Positions 1-7,021 of a stretch of DNA of 14,991 nt are shown here, in pieces. Below the pieces are notes generated by a model. That model ran no database searches. It saw only the letters and a list, made by a program, of their open reading frames with translations, and was not told the origin of the DNA. A program made the translations under genes and the position numbers. Source of the DNA: JAKZSU01 sp047517485 (lineage in GTDB: Bacteria; Pseudomonadota; Alphaproteobacteria; UBA7887); NCBI GenBank assembly GCA_047517485.1, contig JAKZSU010000085.1, positions 1 through 14,991 on the forward strand. The letters run 5' to 3'. Position 1 is the stretch's first letter; each line of letters begins with the position of its first letter.

Positions 1-209
1 ATTCAAAATCCTCGTCGCGAACCGCCATGCGCTCGACGATAGCGCGTGGCGTTCCGTGTTATCAGCCCCTTTGTCGGCATTCATCACGACGGGATTCATG
101 ATGCCGGTGACGCCCCCGTCACGGGCTGACGGAACATTTACCCCGCTCCGTGGTCGCGCCCATAAATGTAGTGATGTTTTGCACCCACCCCACTATATTT
201 TGTGGGTGA

Positions 210-235
210 TTTGGTTTATACTAGAATTTACCAAA
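210..235. promoter_or_regulatory. 26-bp dyad, candidate operator of the GntR regulator
   Basis: The element reads TTTGGT at the left and ACCAAA at the right, with an imperfect symmetric middle centred on CTAG (221-224). The TATACT hexamer at 217-222 lies inside it, so a bound protein would block a promoter there. GntR/FadR regulators usually bind short palindromes with TGGT..ACCA-like half-sites, often in front of their own gene. The half-sites fit that pattern, although they are further apart than in FadR itself. Assignment to this regulator is inference. Confidence 0.4.
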
Positions 236-304
236 ACCACTTTCACGCCAGAATTCGCTTGACGCGCGTAACCCAAGCATGAACATGGTTTCACCGATTA
301 ATAA

Positions 305-323
305 ACCTTTTTTTAAAAAAGGT
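305..323. promoter_or_regulatory. A/T-rich palindrome (ACC-T7-A6-GGT)
   Basis: A 19-base palindrome with 9-base arms around a single central T lies 45 bases before the chosen ATG of the GntR gene. It could be a second regulator site, a bend, or a weak bidirectional terminator hairpin, since both strands carry a T run. The sequence alone does not decide between these. Confidence 0.3.
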
Positions 324-367
324 ACGAATTGGGCGGTATTGGTACAGTGCTGGTTGACACGGAATCG

Positions 368-1075
368 ATGCAGAACGAGGACCAAAATCGGCTTGGTTCG
401 CCGCCTCGTCTGGGCGCGGCGAACGTCGCTTCGGCACTCAATCGCGATATCCTCGAGGGCCGCTATCTGTTCGGCGAGCAATTGCCGCCGGAACGCGCGC
501 TGGCGGCGAGTGTGGGCACCTCGCGGGGCACCATTCGCGCGGCGCTGGCGCGGCTGGAAGCCGCCGGCATGGTCGAGCGGATTCGCGGCAGCGGCACCTT
601 CGTGCTCTATCGCGAACCCGGCGAGCAGGAACACGTCAGCGAGATCACCTCGCCGCTCGAGCTGATCTCGGTGCGCCTGGCGGTCGAGCCGCCGATGGTC
701 CGCATGGCTACCCTGAATGCCAACGCCCGCGACCTCGATCGCCTCAGCCAAGCCCTGCGGCGGGTCGAGAGCTGCCGCGCGAATTCCGAAGACTTCTCCA
801 AATTCGACGAACGGTTTCACCTGTGCCTGGCCGAGATCACGCGCAATCCGTTGATGGTCTGGCTCTACCGCCAACTCAACGAGGTGCGCAGTCAATCGCA
901 ATGGCACGGCATCCGCGACAAGATACTCAATCGCCAACGCATCGACCTCTACAACGACCAGCACCGTCGCCTGTTCGAAGCCATTCGCCATCGCGAGGCG
1001 GACCAGGCGGCGGCGGTGATCACCGAACATCTCGAATTGGCGCGGCGTGATCTGACCGGCGCGAAAATGCCGTAA
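368..1075 (+). CDS. GntR-family transcriptional regulator, FadR subfamily (FCD domain)
   Basis: This is a 235-residue DNA-binding regulator, a normal length for the FadR group. Residues about 17-80 form the winged helix-turn-helix, with the typical GntR signature (LPPERALAASVGTSRGTIR, then LEAAGMVERIRGSGTFV). Residues about 95-225 are the all-helical FCD ligand domain. Its expected metal-binding pattern is visible as D147/H151 (DERFH), H199 and H221. The ATG at 368 was chosen because it precedes the conserved domain closely. GTG 347 and TTG 329 are in-frame alternatives, and the ribosome site is weak for all three. The FCD family senses small carboxylates or amino-acid-derived ligands. Here the likely targets are its own promoter, the ammonium transporter downstream and perhaps the methylamine operon. 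That link is inference from position only. Confidence 0.9.
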   Translation: MQNEDQNRLGSPPRLGAANVASALNRDILEGRYLFGEQLPPERALAASVGTSRGTIRAALARLEAAGMVERIRGSGTFVLYREPGEQEHVSEITSPLELISVRLAVEPPMVRMATLNANARDLDRLSQALRRVESCRANSEDFSKFDERFHLCLAEITRNPLMVWLYRQLNEVRSQSQWHGIRDKILNRQRIDLYNDQHRRLFEAIRHREADQAAAVITEHLELARRDLTGAKMP

Positions 1076-1091
1076 AAATCGGCGCCAATTA

Positions 1092-1147
1092 GACGAAGTC
1101 GTCATCTTCGTTTCGAAGAGGGCGGGGGAAACGCCTGAGACAAGGCG
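1092..1147 (+). promoter_or_regulatory. Leader of the transporter gene with alternative hairpins
   Basis: The 143-base gap before the transporter holds several inverted repeats. ACGAAG (1093-1098) can pair with CTTCGT (1106-1111). TCTTCG (1105-1110) can instead pair with CGAAGA (1114-1119) across a TTT loop. The two pairings share bases, so they exclude each other. A further stem, CGCCT/AGGCG, lies at 1132-1147. No known riboswitch consensus is recognised, no T run follows, and I found no convincing sigma-54 -24/-12 promoter. Whether this is an RNA leader or a set of protein sites is not decided by the sequence. Confidence 0.3.
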
Positions 1148-1218
1148 CGAAATGTACCAAGTCCCGACGCGGCTTGTCGTCAACGGGGCCTCTAGGAAAC
1201 GAAACGGAGGGGATAGAT

Positions 1219-2571
1219 ATGGATACTGATATTGGTGCGCTAACAACGGTGTTCACCGAGTTCTATTATTGGTTGACCGTCGCGCTGATGTTTTTGATTC
1301 ACGTCGGGTTCTGCATGTACGAAGTCGGTGCATCGCGGCAAAAGAACACGATGCATACCTTGATGAAAAACTCGATGCTGATCCCGTTGGTCACCATCAC
1401 GTTTTTCTTCTTTGGCTGGTGGATCTATTGGGCGTTTCCCAATGGCCCGTTCATCAACGGTGGTTTGGAACTCGAGACGGCCGCGGCCAATACCGCGTGG
1501 AGCGAGACCATGGGTACCAACCTGGACGACCGGATTACCGGGGTGTTCTGGGCGGCGTTCCTGTTGTTCTCGTGGACCGCGGCGTCGATCGTCTCGGGCG
1601 CGGTTATCGAGCGCATTCAATCCGGCGCGTTCTGGGTGATCGCGGTGATGATCGGCTCGGTCACCTGGATCATCGACGCGTCCTGGGGCTGGCATTCCGG
1701 CGGCTGGATGGTCGTCATGCTGGGCTATCATGACGCGTATGCGTCGGGCGTAATCCATGCCATTGCCGGCGGCACCGCGCTCGGGGTCCTCGTCGTGCTC
1801 GGTCCACGGATCGGCAAATTCGGCCCCGGCGGCATCATCCGCAACATCTCGCAACAGAACCCGTGGCTGATCTGTATCGGCCTGTTCCTGATCTATACCG
1901 GTTTCTGGGGCTTCTACGTGGCGTGTAACGTGCCGATCATCTCGCCGTCGGACATTGGCGGTAACATCACGGGGGTGACCTACACGGCAACCAATATCTA
2001 TTTGGCGCCGACCACCCTGGGCGCGATCACGGTGAACTTCCTGATGTCGCTCTCGGGTGGCATGCTGGTCGGCTACATGGTGTCCAAGGGCGATGCGTTC
2101 TGGACCTATTCCGGTGGTCTTGCCGGCATCATCACGGCCTCGGCGGGCAACGACCTCTACCACCCGATCCAAGCCATGATCATTGGCGGCCTTGGCACCT
2201 ACGCGGCCTACAAGCTGCACTATTGGGTCGAGAAAACCTTCAAGATCGATGACGCGGTCGGCGCGGTGGCGGTTCACGGCTACGCCGGTTTCATCGGTGT
2301 GGTGATCTGCGGCATCGTGCTCTGGGGCTATCCCTCGTCGCCTTACGAAGGCTACGCGGTCATCACCCCGTGGGGTCAGTTCGCCGGCGCGGTGATCATG
2401 TTCTGGGTGCTCGGGTTCATTCCCGGCTGGATCGCGGCCAAGATCATGTCGTCGCTCGGCATGCTGCGGATACCCAGGGAAATTGAAATCGCCGGTCTCG
2501 ATCTCGTGCAATCCAATTTGGCCGCGGCCGATTTGGCCGAGGTCGAAGCGGCCGCGAAAACCGAGACTTAA
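1219..2571 (+). CDS. amt: Ammonium/methylammonium transporter (Amt/Mep/Rh family)
   Basis: This is a 450-residue polytopic inner-membrane channel with about eleven hydrophobic segments, a normal size for Amt proteins. The start at 1219 is set by a strong ribosome site (GGAGGGG, 1206-1212); an earlier in-frame start has none. Family hallmarks are visible. The ammonium-recruiting aspartate D172 lies eight residues before the first pore histidine H180 (DAYASGVIH), the same spacing as Asp160/His168 in AmtB. The second pore histidine H353 is in DAVGAVAVHGYAG. SIVSGAVIERI (123-133) matches the conserved helix signature. The C-terminal tail has IPREIEIAGLD (418-428) but lacks the usual HGE ending, and the outer loops are divergent. 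No GlnK gene follows; a small membrane protein does. Such channels also carry methylammonium, which fits the methylamine operon nearby, but that role is inferred. Confidence 0.93.
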   Translation: MDTDIGALTTVFTEFYYWLTVALMFLIHVGFCMYEVGASRQKNTMHTLMKNSMLIPLVTITFFFFGWWIYWAFPNGPFINGGLELETAAANTAWSETMGTNLDDRITGVFWAAFLLFSWTAASIVSGAVIERIQSGAFWVIAVMIGSVTWIIDASWGWHSGGWMVVMLGYHDAYASGVIHAIAGGTALGVLVVLGPRIGKFGPGGIIRNISQQNPWLICIGLFLIYTGFWGFYVACNVPIISPSDIGGNITGVTYTATNIYLAPTTLGAITVNFLMSLSGGMLVGYMVSKGDAFWTYSGGLAGIITASAGNDLYHPIQAMIIGGLGTYAAYKLHYWVEKTFKIDDAVGAVAVHGYAGFIGVVICGIVLWGYPSSPYEGYAVITPWGQFAGAVIMFWVLGFIPGWIAAKIMSSLGMLRIPREIEIAGLDLVQSNLAAADLAEVEAAAKTET

Positions 2572-2591
2572 AGAGGAAAGGGGGACCGATC

Positions 2592-2789
2592 ATGGATATG
2601 ACCGAAATTGGCAACTGGGCCGTCGATCTGGCGGATGTCGGCGCGATCTATCCGATGCAGGGCATGGAAGTCTTGATGGCCATCGTCGGCATCGTCTTGT
2701 GGCTTGCCTGGCACGTTTGGCAGTTCAAACACGAGAGCGCCCAACTCAAGGACGAAGTCACCAAACTGAAAAACGGCGGCGACGGTTAA
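2592..2789 (+). CDS. Small single-pass membrane protein linked to the transporter
   Basis: I do not recognise this 65-residue protein. It starts 20 bases after the transporter stop with a clear ribosome site (AAGGGG, 2579-2584), so it is probably co-transcribed and translated with it. Residues about 1-22 are polar to amphipathic. Residues about 23-44 form one hydrophobic segment rich in Trp (MEVLMAIVGIVLWLAWHVWQ). Residues 45-61 are charged and heptad-like (HESAQLKDEVTKLKN), suggesting a short cytoplasmic coiled coil. There is no signal-peptide cleavage pattern. It occupies the place where glnK often sits. It may be an accessory subunit, an oligomerisation tether or a regulator of the channel; this is inference from position and shape only. 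Confidence 0.75.
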   Translation: MDMTEIGNWAVDLADVGAIYPMQGMEVLMAIVGIVLWLAWHVWQFKHESAQLKDEVTKLKNGGDG

Positions 2790-2813
2790 CGCGCAACCGG
2801 CTTCGCACTAATA

Positions 2814-2942
2814 CCGGGCTGCAATGAGTGCAACTCATTGCAGCCCGGCAAGCGCGACCGCGCGCCCGAGCTTATGCGAGGCCAGCTTGGCCGGCGCTTG
2901 AGCGCACTACGAACCGCGATGAGTCTTGCTCATCGCGGTTCG
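2814..2942. repeat. Structured repeat, single copy: hairpin - core - hairpin
   Basis: The first hairpin (2814-2848) has perfect 16-base arms and a GCA loop. A core follows from 2849 whose first 34 bases are identical to the core of the array at the right end of the window. Its ends CAAGCGC (2849-2855) and GCGCTTG (2894-2900) can close a stem, with an inner GGCCA-GCT-TGGCC hairpin (2879-2891). A second hairpin (2910-2942) has perfect 14-base arms and a TCTTG loop. Both long hairpins share ATGAG/CTCAT near the loop but differ below it by paired changes. The element lies between convergent genes, as REP- or BIME-like elements do. Its function is unknown. Confidence 0.85.
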
Positions 2943-2961
2943 GTATAAAGCGTAATCTTTC

Positions 2962-2994
2962 GGGGCGCCGGCCAACACCGGCGCCCCACTTTTA
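2962..2994 (+). terminator. Rho-independent terminator of the transporter block
   Basis: A perfect 10-bp GC stem (GGGGCGCCGG / CCGGCGCCCC) with a CCAACA loop is followed by ACTTTTA. This is the shape of an intrinsic terminator reading on the plus strand, after the transporter and its small partner. The T run overlaps the restored stop codon of the convergent hydrolase (2992-2994). Confidence 0.75.
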
Positions 2995-3847
2995 TCCGTC
3001 AGCTCCTAAAAACTCGAGTACTGGCGCCAGCCATTCGTCCGGCGCGTCCTGTTGAATCCAGTGCGACGCGTTTGCGACGCGCACCAGGCGGGCGTCGGGA
3101 ATCTCCGCCGCCAGCTTTTCGCCGTCGCCGACCGGTTGCCAGGGATCGTCCCCCCCCCCCCCAGACCAGCAGCGTCTTGGCGGCGATCGTGTGATGACGA
3201 TCGGCGACCATCATGGTGTGGCTGGTATTCAGCCCCGAGGCGTTGCGGATCAGGCTGATCTTGCCGGCGTCGGTGATGTAGGGCGCGACAATCCCGTCGA
3301 CGAATTCATCCGTAAGACGGTCCTCGCGCGACAGCCCGTCGGCGAAGCCGCCGGCGAGAAATTCGCGGATCTCCTCGTTCGATTTGGCGCGCCATGCGGG
3401 ATCGCCGACCTGCAGCATGTCGTCAATCGGCCAGCTGTCATAAGCAACAATATTCGACAGCACCAGACGGTCGACGCGATCCTGGTTCTCGACCCCCATG
3501 ATCAGCGCCACCCCGCCGCCGGTGTCGTGGCCGATCAGGGTGGCGCGCGCCAGGCCGAAATGATCCATCAGCCCCAGCACCATGGCGCGTTGTGCGACCA
3601 GCGAGCGGTCGAACATATCGCGCTGATCCGACGATCCATGACCGATGAAATCGGGCGCGATGACCCGGTGATCGGCCGCCAGTGCATCGATGACGGCGTG
3701 ATAGAGATACGACCAGGTCGGGATGCCGTGCAGCAGGATCAGCGGCGGACCGTCGCCGATATCGGTGTAGGCGATCTCCACCGGTCGATGGGCGATCCCG
3801 TCGAGCATGACCGATTGCTGGCGGGCGATGAAATCATGATGGTTCAT
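2992..3847 (-). pseudogene. Alpha/beta hydrolase (haloalkane dehalogenase/epoxide hydrolase-like), frameshifted
   Basis: The first 232 residues read as a normal alpha/beta hydrolase: oxyanion-hole motif HGIPTWSYLY (40-49), an Asp nucleophile D108 in the elbow GHDTGG, and a helical cap. At a run of 13 C (3150-3162 on the plus strand) the frame is lost. The open frame then continues with an arginine-rich tail to a stop at 2999. Shifting by one base after the run gives a convincing C-terminus: DDPWQPV with the likely catalytic acid, NASHWIQQ with the catalytic His, and a stop at 2992. Twelve G on the coding strand would restore VWGGGDDPW. The break is therefore a one-base indel in a homopolymer. 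It may be a true lesion, a switching tract, or a sequencing error. The substrate is unknown. Thr follows the nucleophile, where classic dehalogenases have Trp. As written the enzyme should be inactive. Confidence 0.85.
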
Positions 3848-4073
3848 GTCTCTGGCACGTTTCCTCTGTCATCGGCGGTAAACCAGGACGAGCCGGCAGT
3901 CGAGCCCTATCTGATTTCGCCGCAAGTGTCCCCCGGCATGTAAACTTTATCGCGGCATAGTGGAGAGACGTAAGTTTCTTAAAAGGAACTTTCTTTTCCT
4001 GACAGTAGATATCCGGGCGCGCGACTGCTAGACTGGCCCCCCGCTTTCAGGCAGCCTTGCGGAGGATACGACC
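3848..4073. promoter_or_regulatory. Divergent promoter region before the methylamine operon
   Basis: This 226-base gap separates the minus-strand hydrolase from mgsA and must hold the promoter of the long plus-strand operon. It contains an A/T-rich inverted repeat: AAGTTTC (3972-3978), loop TTAAAA, GGAACTT (3985-3991). This overlaps a second one, AGGAA / TTCCT (3984-3988 and 3996-4000). Either is a plausible regulator site. I could not place a -35/-10 pair with good spacing. A strong ribosome site, GGAGG (4061-4065), serves mgsA. Confidence 0.4.
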
Positions 4074-4976
4074 ATGTGCGGTATCGTCGGCCTTTATTTG
4101 AAGGATCCGGGCCTTCAGCCGAGCTTGGGCGCTCTCTTCGCGCCGATGCTGATCGAGATGACCGACCGCGGGCCGGACTCGGCGGGCTTCGCGATTTATC
4201 GCGATCCGGTCGACGAAAATCACACCAAGTTCACCCTCGCCAGCGACGATCCCGACGCCGACTGGAAAGCGCTCGACGGCGATATGGAGAAGGCGCTTGG
4301 TTGCGACGCGCGGATCGACGTCCAGGGCGACCACGCGGTTGTCGTCACCGATGCCGATGCCGCCCAGGCGCAGGCCTGGCTGGCGGAAAACCGGCCGCGC
4401 GTCCGCGTCGTCGGCTCGGGCCGCACCATCGAGATTTTCAAGCAGACCGGTCTGCCCAAGGATGTCGTCGAACAGTTCAAGCTGGCCAGCGCCCACGGCA
4501 GCCACGCCATCGGCCATACCCGCATGGCCACCGAAAGCGCGGTGACCACGGCGGGCTCGCACCCGTTCGCCACCGGCTTGGATCTCTGCCTGGTGCACAA
4601 TGGCTCGCTTTCGAACCACAACCATTTGCGCCGCGAGCTCGAGGCCGAGGGCATCGTCTTTCAGACCGAAAACGATACCGAGGTCGCGGCGGGGTACATG
4701 ACCGCGAAATTGCGCCAAGGCCTGTCGTTGCACGAGGCGCTCGAGGCCGGGCTTGTCGATCTCGACGGTTTCTACACCTTCTGTATCGGCACCGCCGACG
4801 GCTTCGCCGTGGTGCGCGATCCGATCGCCTGCAAGCATGCGGTGCTCGCCGAGACCGACGATTGGGTGGCGATGGCGACCGAGTATCGCGCCATCGCCCA
4901 TCTCCCCGGCGCCGATGCCGCCGAGATCTGGGAGCCCGAGCCGCACAAGATCTACACCTGGGGAAGCGTGCACTGA
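4074..4976 (+). CDS. mgsA: N-methylglutamate synthase subunit A (class II glutamine amidotransferase domain)
   Basis: This is a 300-residue stand-alone counterpart of the N-terminal glutaminase domain of glutamate synthase. Cys2 becomes the N-terminal nucleophile once Met is removed (MCGIVGLY). Other family motifs are RGPDSAG (32-38), GHTRMAT (147-153), HNGSLSNH (175-182) and ENDTEV (199-204). Together with MgsB and MgsC it should form N-methylglutamate synthase, which moves methylamine from gamma-glutamylmethylamide, or swaps it for ammonia, to make N-methylglutamate. The same three-gene set is called glxBCD in rhizobia. The start is fixed by GGAGG eight bases upstream and by the catalytic Cys. 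It is the first gene of the operon; its stop lies two bases before the mgsB start. Confidence 0.93.
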   Translation: MCGIVGLYLKDPGLQPSLGALFAPMLIEMTDRGPDSAGFAIYRDPVDENHTKFTLASDDPDADWKALDGDMEKALGCDARIDVQGDHAVVVTDADAAQAQAWLAENRPRVRVVGSGRTIEIFKQTGLPKDVVEQFKLASAHGSHAIGHTRMATESAVTTAGSHPFATGLDLCLVHNGSLSNHNHLRRELEAEGIVFQTENDTEVAAGYMTAKLRQGLSLHEALEAGLVDLDGFYTFCIGTADGFAVVRDPIACKHAVLAETDDWVAMATEYRAIAHLPGADAAEIWEPEPHKIYTWGSVH

Positions 4977-4978
4977 TC

Positions 4979-5662
4979 ATGGCGGAGCTTGATCTCAAGG
5001 AAATCGGCGTCCGCGGCGTCAATTCGGCGCTCCAAGGCCTGCCCGACGGCGCCAACCAACAGGACTGGCTAGTCAAGAACCCGATGGGCAAGCACGCGAT
5101 TGCCTGCGGTCTCGATGCGCCGTTCGCGGTGACCATCGATGGCCATGTGGGCTTCTATTGCGCCGGCATGAACCAGCAGGCGACGATCACCATCAACGGT
5201 CACGCCGGCGTTGGCGTCGCCGAGAACATGATGTCCGGCGAAGTGCGGGTGACCGGTAGCGCGTCGGATTCGGCGGGCGCGACCGCGCATGGCGGCTTGC
5301 TGGTGGTCGAGGGCGATGCCTCGTCGCGCTGCGGCATTTCGATGAAGGGCGTCGATATCGTGGTCGGCGGCTCGGTCGGCCATATGTCGGCCTTCATGGC
5401 GCAGTCGGGCCATCTGGTCGTGTGCGGCGACGCCGGCGACGCGCTCGGCGATTCGATTTACGAGGCGATCCTGTTCGTCCGCGGCGCGGTGGCCAGTCTC
5501 GGCGCCGACTGCATCGCGAAAAAGATGCGTGCCGAACACACCGCCAAGCTGGCCGCATTGCTTGGCGCCGCCGGCATCGACGCGGATCCGGCCGATTTCA
5601 AACGTTACGGCTCGGCCCGCCAATTATACAAATTCGACATCGACAACGCCGACGCATACTGA
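4979..5662 (+). CDS. mgsB: N-methylglutamate synthase subunit B (GXGXG beta-helix domain)
   Basis: This 227-residue protein corresponds to the C-terminal GXGXG domain of glutamate synthase (GltB). Residues about 50-180 are a right-handed beta-helix with repeating glycine patterns (INGHAGVGVAENMMSG, ATAHGGLLVVEGDASSRCG, VVGGSVGHMSAFMAQSG). It is a structural subunit that packs the glutaminase subunit MgsA against the FMN subunit MgsC and has no catalytic residues of its own. The start at 4979 lies two bases after the mgsA stop, with GGGGAAG (4961-4967) as ribosome site; the longer open frame upstream is out of register with mgsA and not real. Translational coupling with mgsA is likely. Confidence 0.9.
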   Translation: MAELDLKEIGVRGVNSALQGLPDGANQQDWLVKNPMGKHAIACGLDAPFAVTIDGHVGFYCAGMNQQATITINGHAGVGVAENMMSGEVRVTGSASDSAGATAHGGLLVVEGDASSRCGISMKGVDIVVGGSVGHMSAFMAQSGHLVVCGDAGDALGDSIYEAILFVRGAVASLGADCIAKKMRAEHTAKLAALLGAAGIDADPADFKRYGSARQLYKFDIDNADAY

Positions 5663-5672
5663 GGCGAATAGA

Positions 5673-7001
5673 ATGGCAGCAGAAACCCCCCGGACCGTGC
5701 CCCGCAAGTCGGCGACGTTCGACGACTACACCTTGAGCGAGATCCGCCGCGCGGCGGCGACTGGCATTTACGATATCCGCGGCGGCGGCGCCAAGCGGCG
5801 GGTGCCGCATTTCGACGATCTGCTGTTTCTCGGCGCGTCGATGTCGCGCTATCCACTCGAAGGCTATCGCGAGACTTGCGGCACCAAGGTGGTGCTCGGC
5901 ACCCGATATGCTGAAAAACCGATCACTCTCGACATCCCGATCACCATCGCCGGCATGAGTTTCGGCTCGCTTTCGGCGCAGGCCAAGGAAGCGCTGGGTC
6001 GCGGCGCGACGATCGCCGGAACCTCGACGACGACCGGCGACGGCGGCATGACACCCGAGGAACGCGGCCAGTCGAAAACCCTGGTCTATCAATATCTGCC
6101 GTCGCGCTACGGGATGAACCCGAACGATCTGAGAAAAGCCGATGCGATCGAAGTGGTGGTTGGCCAAGGCGCCAAGCCGGGCGGCGGCGGCATGTTGCTC
6201 GGGCAAAAAATATCCGACCGGGTGGCGGAAATGCGCACCCTGCCCATGGGCATCGATCAGCGCTCGGCCTGTCGCCATCCCGACTGGACCGGGCCCGACG
6301 ACCTGGAAATCAAAATCCAGGAACTCCGTGAAATCACCAATTGGCAAGTCCCAATCTATATCAAAATCGGTGGCACCCGGCCGTTCTACGATACCGCCTT
6401 GTCGGTCAAGGCCGGCGCCGACGTGGTCGTCCTCGACGGCATGCAAGGTGGTACCGCGGCGACCCAGGACGTCTTCATCGAACATGTCGGATTGCCGACC
6501 TTGGCGTGTATCCGGCCGGCGGTGCGCGCGCTACAGGATCTCGGTATGTACCGCAAGGTGCAGCTGGTGGTCTCGGGCGGCATCCGCAACGGCGCCGATG
6601 TCGCCAAGGCCCTGGCGCTGGGCGCCGACGCGGTCTCGATCGGCACCGCGGCCCTGGTCGCGCTGGGCGACAATGATCCGGCCTATGACGACGAATACAA
6701 CAAGCTCGGGACCACCGCCGGCGCCTATGACGATTGGCACGAGGGCCGTGATCCGGCGGGTATCTCGACCCAGGACCCCGAGCTCGCCAAACGGCTCGAT
6801 CCGGTTGCCGCGGGCCGCCGGTTGGCGAATTATCTCAAAGTGATGACGCTCGAAGCCCAGACCATCGCCCGCGCCTGTGGCAAGAGCCACGTAAACAATC
6901 TAGAACCGGAAGACTTGGTGGCGCTGACCGTGGAAGCCTCGGCGATGGCGCAGGTGCCATTGGCGGGAACCGACTGGATTCCCGGTCACGGCGGGTATTA
7001 G
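5673..7001 (+). CDS. mgsC: N-methylglutamate synthase subunit C (FMN-binding glutamate synthase domain)
   Basis: This 442-residue protein is the FMN-binding TIM-barrel part of glutamate synthase. Visible motifs are PITIAGMSFGSLSAQAKEAL (89-108), TGDGGMTPEERG (121-132), KPGGGGMLLGQKI (168-180), KIGGTRP (231-237), DGMQGGTAA (255-263), SGGIRNGADVAKA (301-313) and ISTQDPEL (364-371). The [3Fe-4S] cysteine cluster expected just before the ISTQDP motif is absent: residues 331-363 contain no Cys, and the protein has only C69, C200, C279 and C402. From memory, close GlxD/MgsC relatives share this, so it looks like a subfamily trait and not damage. It would suit a redox-neutral methylamine/ammonia exchange. 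The ATG at 5673 follows GAGGCG at 5661-5666, 10 bases after mgsB. Confidence 0.92.
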   Translation: MAAETPRTVPRKSATFDDYTLSEIRRAAATGIYDIRGGGAKRRVPHFDDLLFLGASMSRYPLEGYRETCGTKVVLGTRYAEKPITLDIPITIAGMSFGSLSAQAKEALGRGATIAGTSTTTGDGGMTPEERGQSKTLVYQYLPSRYGMNPNDLRKADAIEVVVGQGAKPGGGGMLLGQKISDRVAEMRTLPMGIDQRSACRHPDWTGPDDLEIKIQELREITNWQVPIYIKIGGTRPFYDTALSVKAGADVVVLDGMQGGTAATQDVFIEHVGLPTLACIRPAVRALQDLGMYRKVQLVVSGGIRNGADVAKALALGADAVSIGTAALVALGDNDPAYDDEYNKLGTTAGAYDDWHEGRDPAGISTQDPELAKRLDPVAAGRRLANYLKVMTLEAQTIARACGKSHVNNLEPEDLVALTVEASAMAQVPLAGTDWIPGHGGY

Positions 7002-7021
7002 CGAACACAGGGGGAGCAAGA

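Larger units (their letters stand above)
1..367. other. Intergenic region upstream of the GntR regulator
   Basis: I see no convincing complete gene here. On the minus strand an ATG at 28-26 opens a frame reading MAVRDEDFE that runs off the window edge. It could be the first codons of a divergent gene, but nine codons cannot establish this. Bases 180-330 are clearly richer in A and T than the surroundings. They hold two dyad-symmetric elements, listed separately, and a possible -10 box (TATACT, 217-222) without a good -35. This looks like a regulatory region between a possible divergent gene and the GntR gene. Confidence 0.5.

Noticed and set aside
2..259. Plus-strand frame beginning FKILVANR, like the start of a biotin carboxylase
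   Set aside because: The resemblance ends after eight residues. The expected GEIA continuation is missing, and the rest looks like translated noncoding sequence.
1120..1136. GG-N10-GC spacing as a sigma-54 promoter for the transporter gene
   Set aside because: Only the bare GG/GC spacing is met, inside a G run. The TGGCAC and TTGCA context is missing.
1124..1147. CCTGAGA in the transporter leader, resembling part of a TPP riboswitch
   Set aside because: The second conserved TPP element and the remaining helices are absent. Guanidine (ykkC) and glycine riboswitch patterns were also looked for and not found.
221..1246. Long open frame on the minus strand opposite the GntR gene, and similar long frames opposite every gene
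   Set aside because: These are antisense shadows of high-GC coding sequence. They have arginine-, alanine- or histidine-rich compositions and no recognisable domains, whereas the plus-strand proteins have clear motifs.
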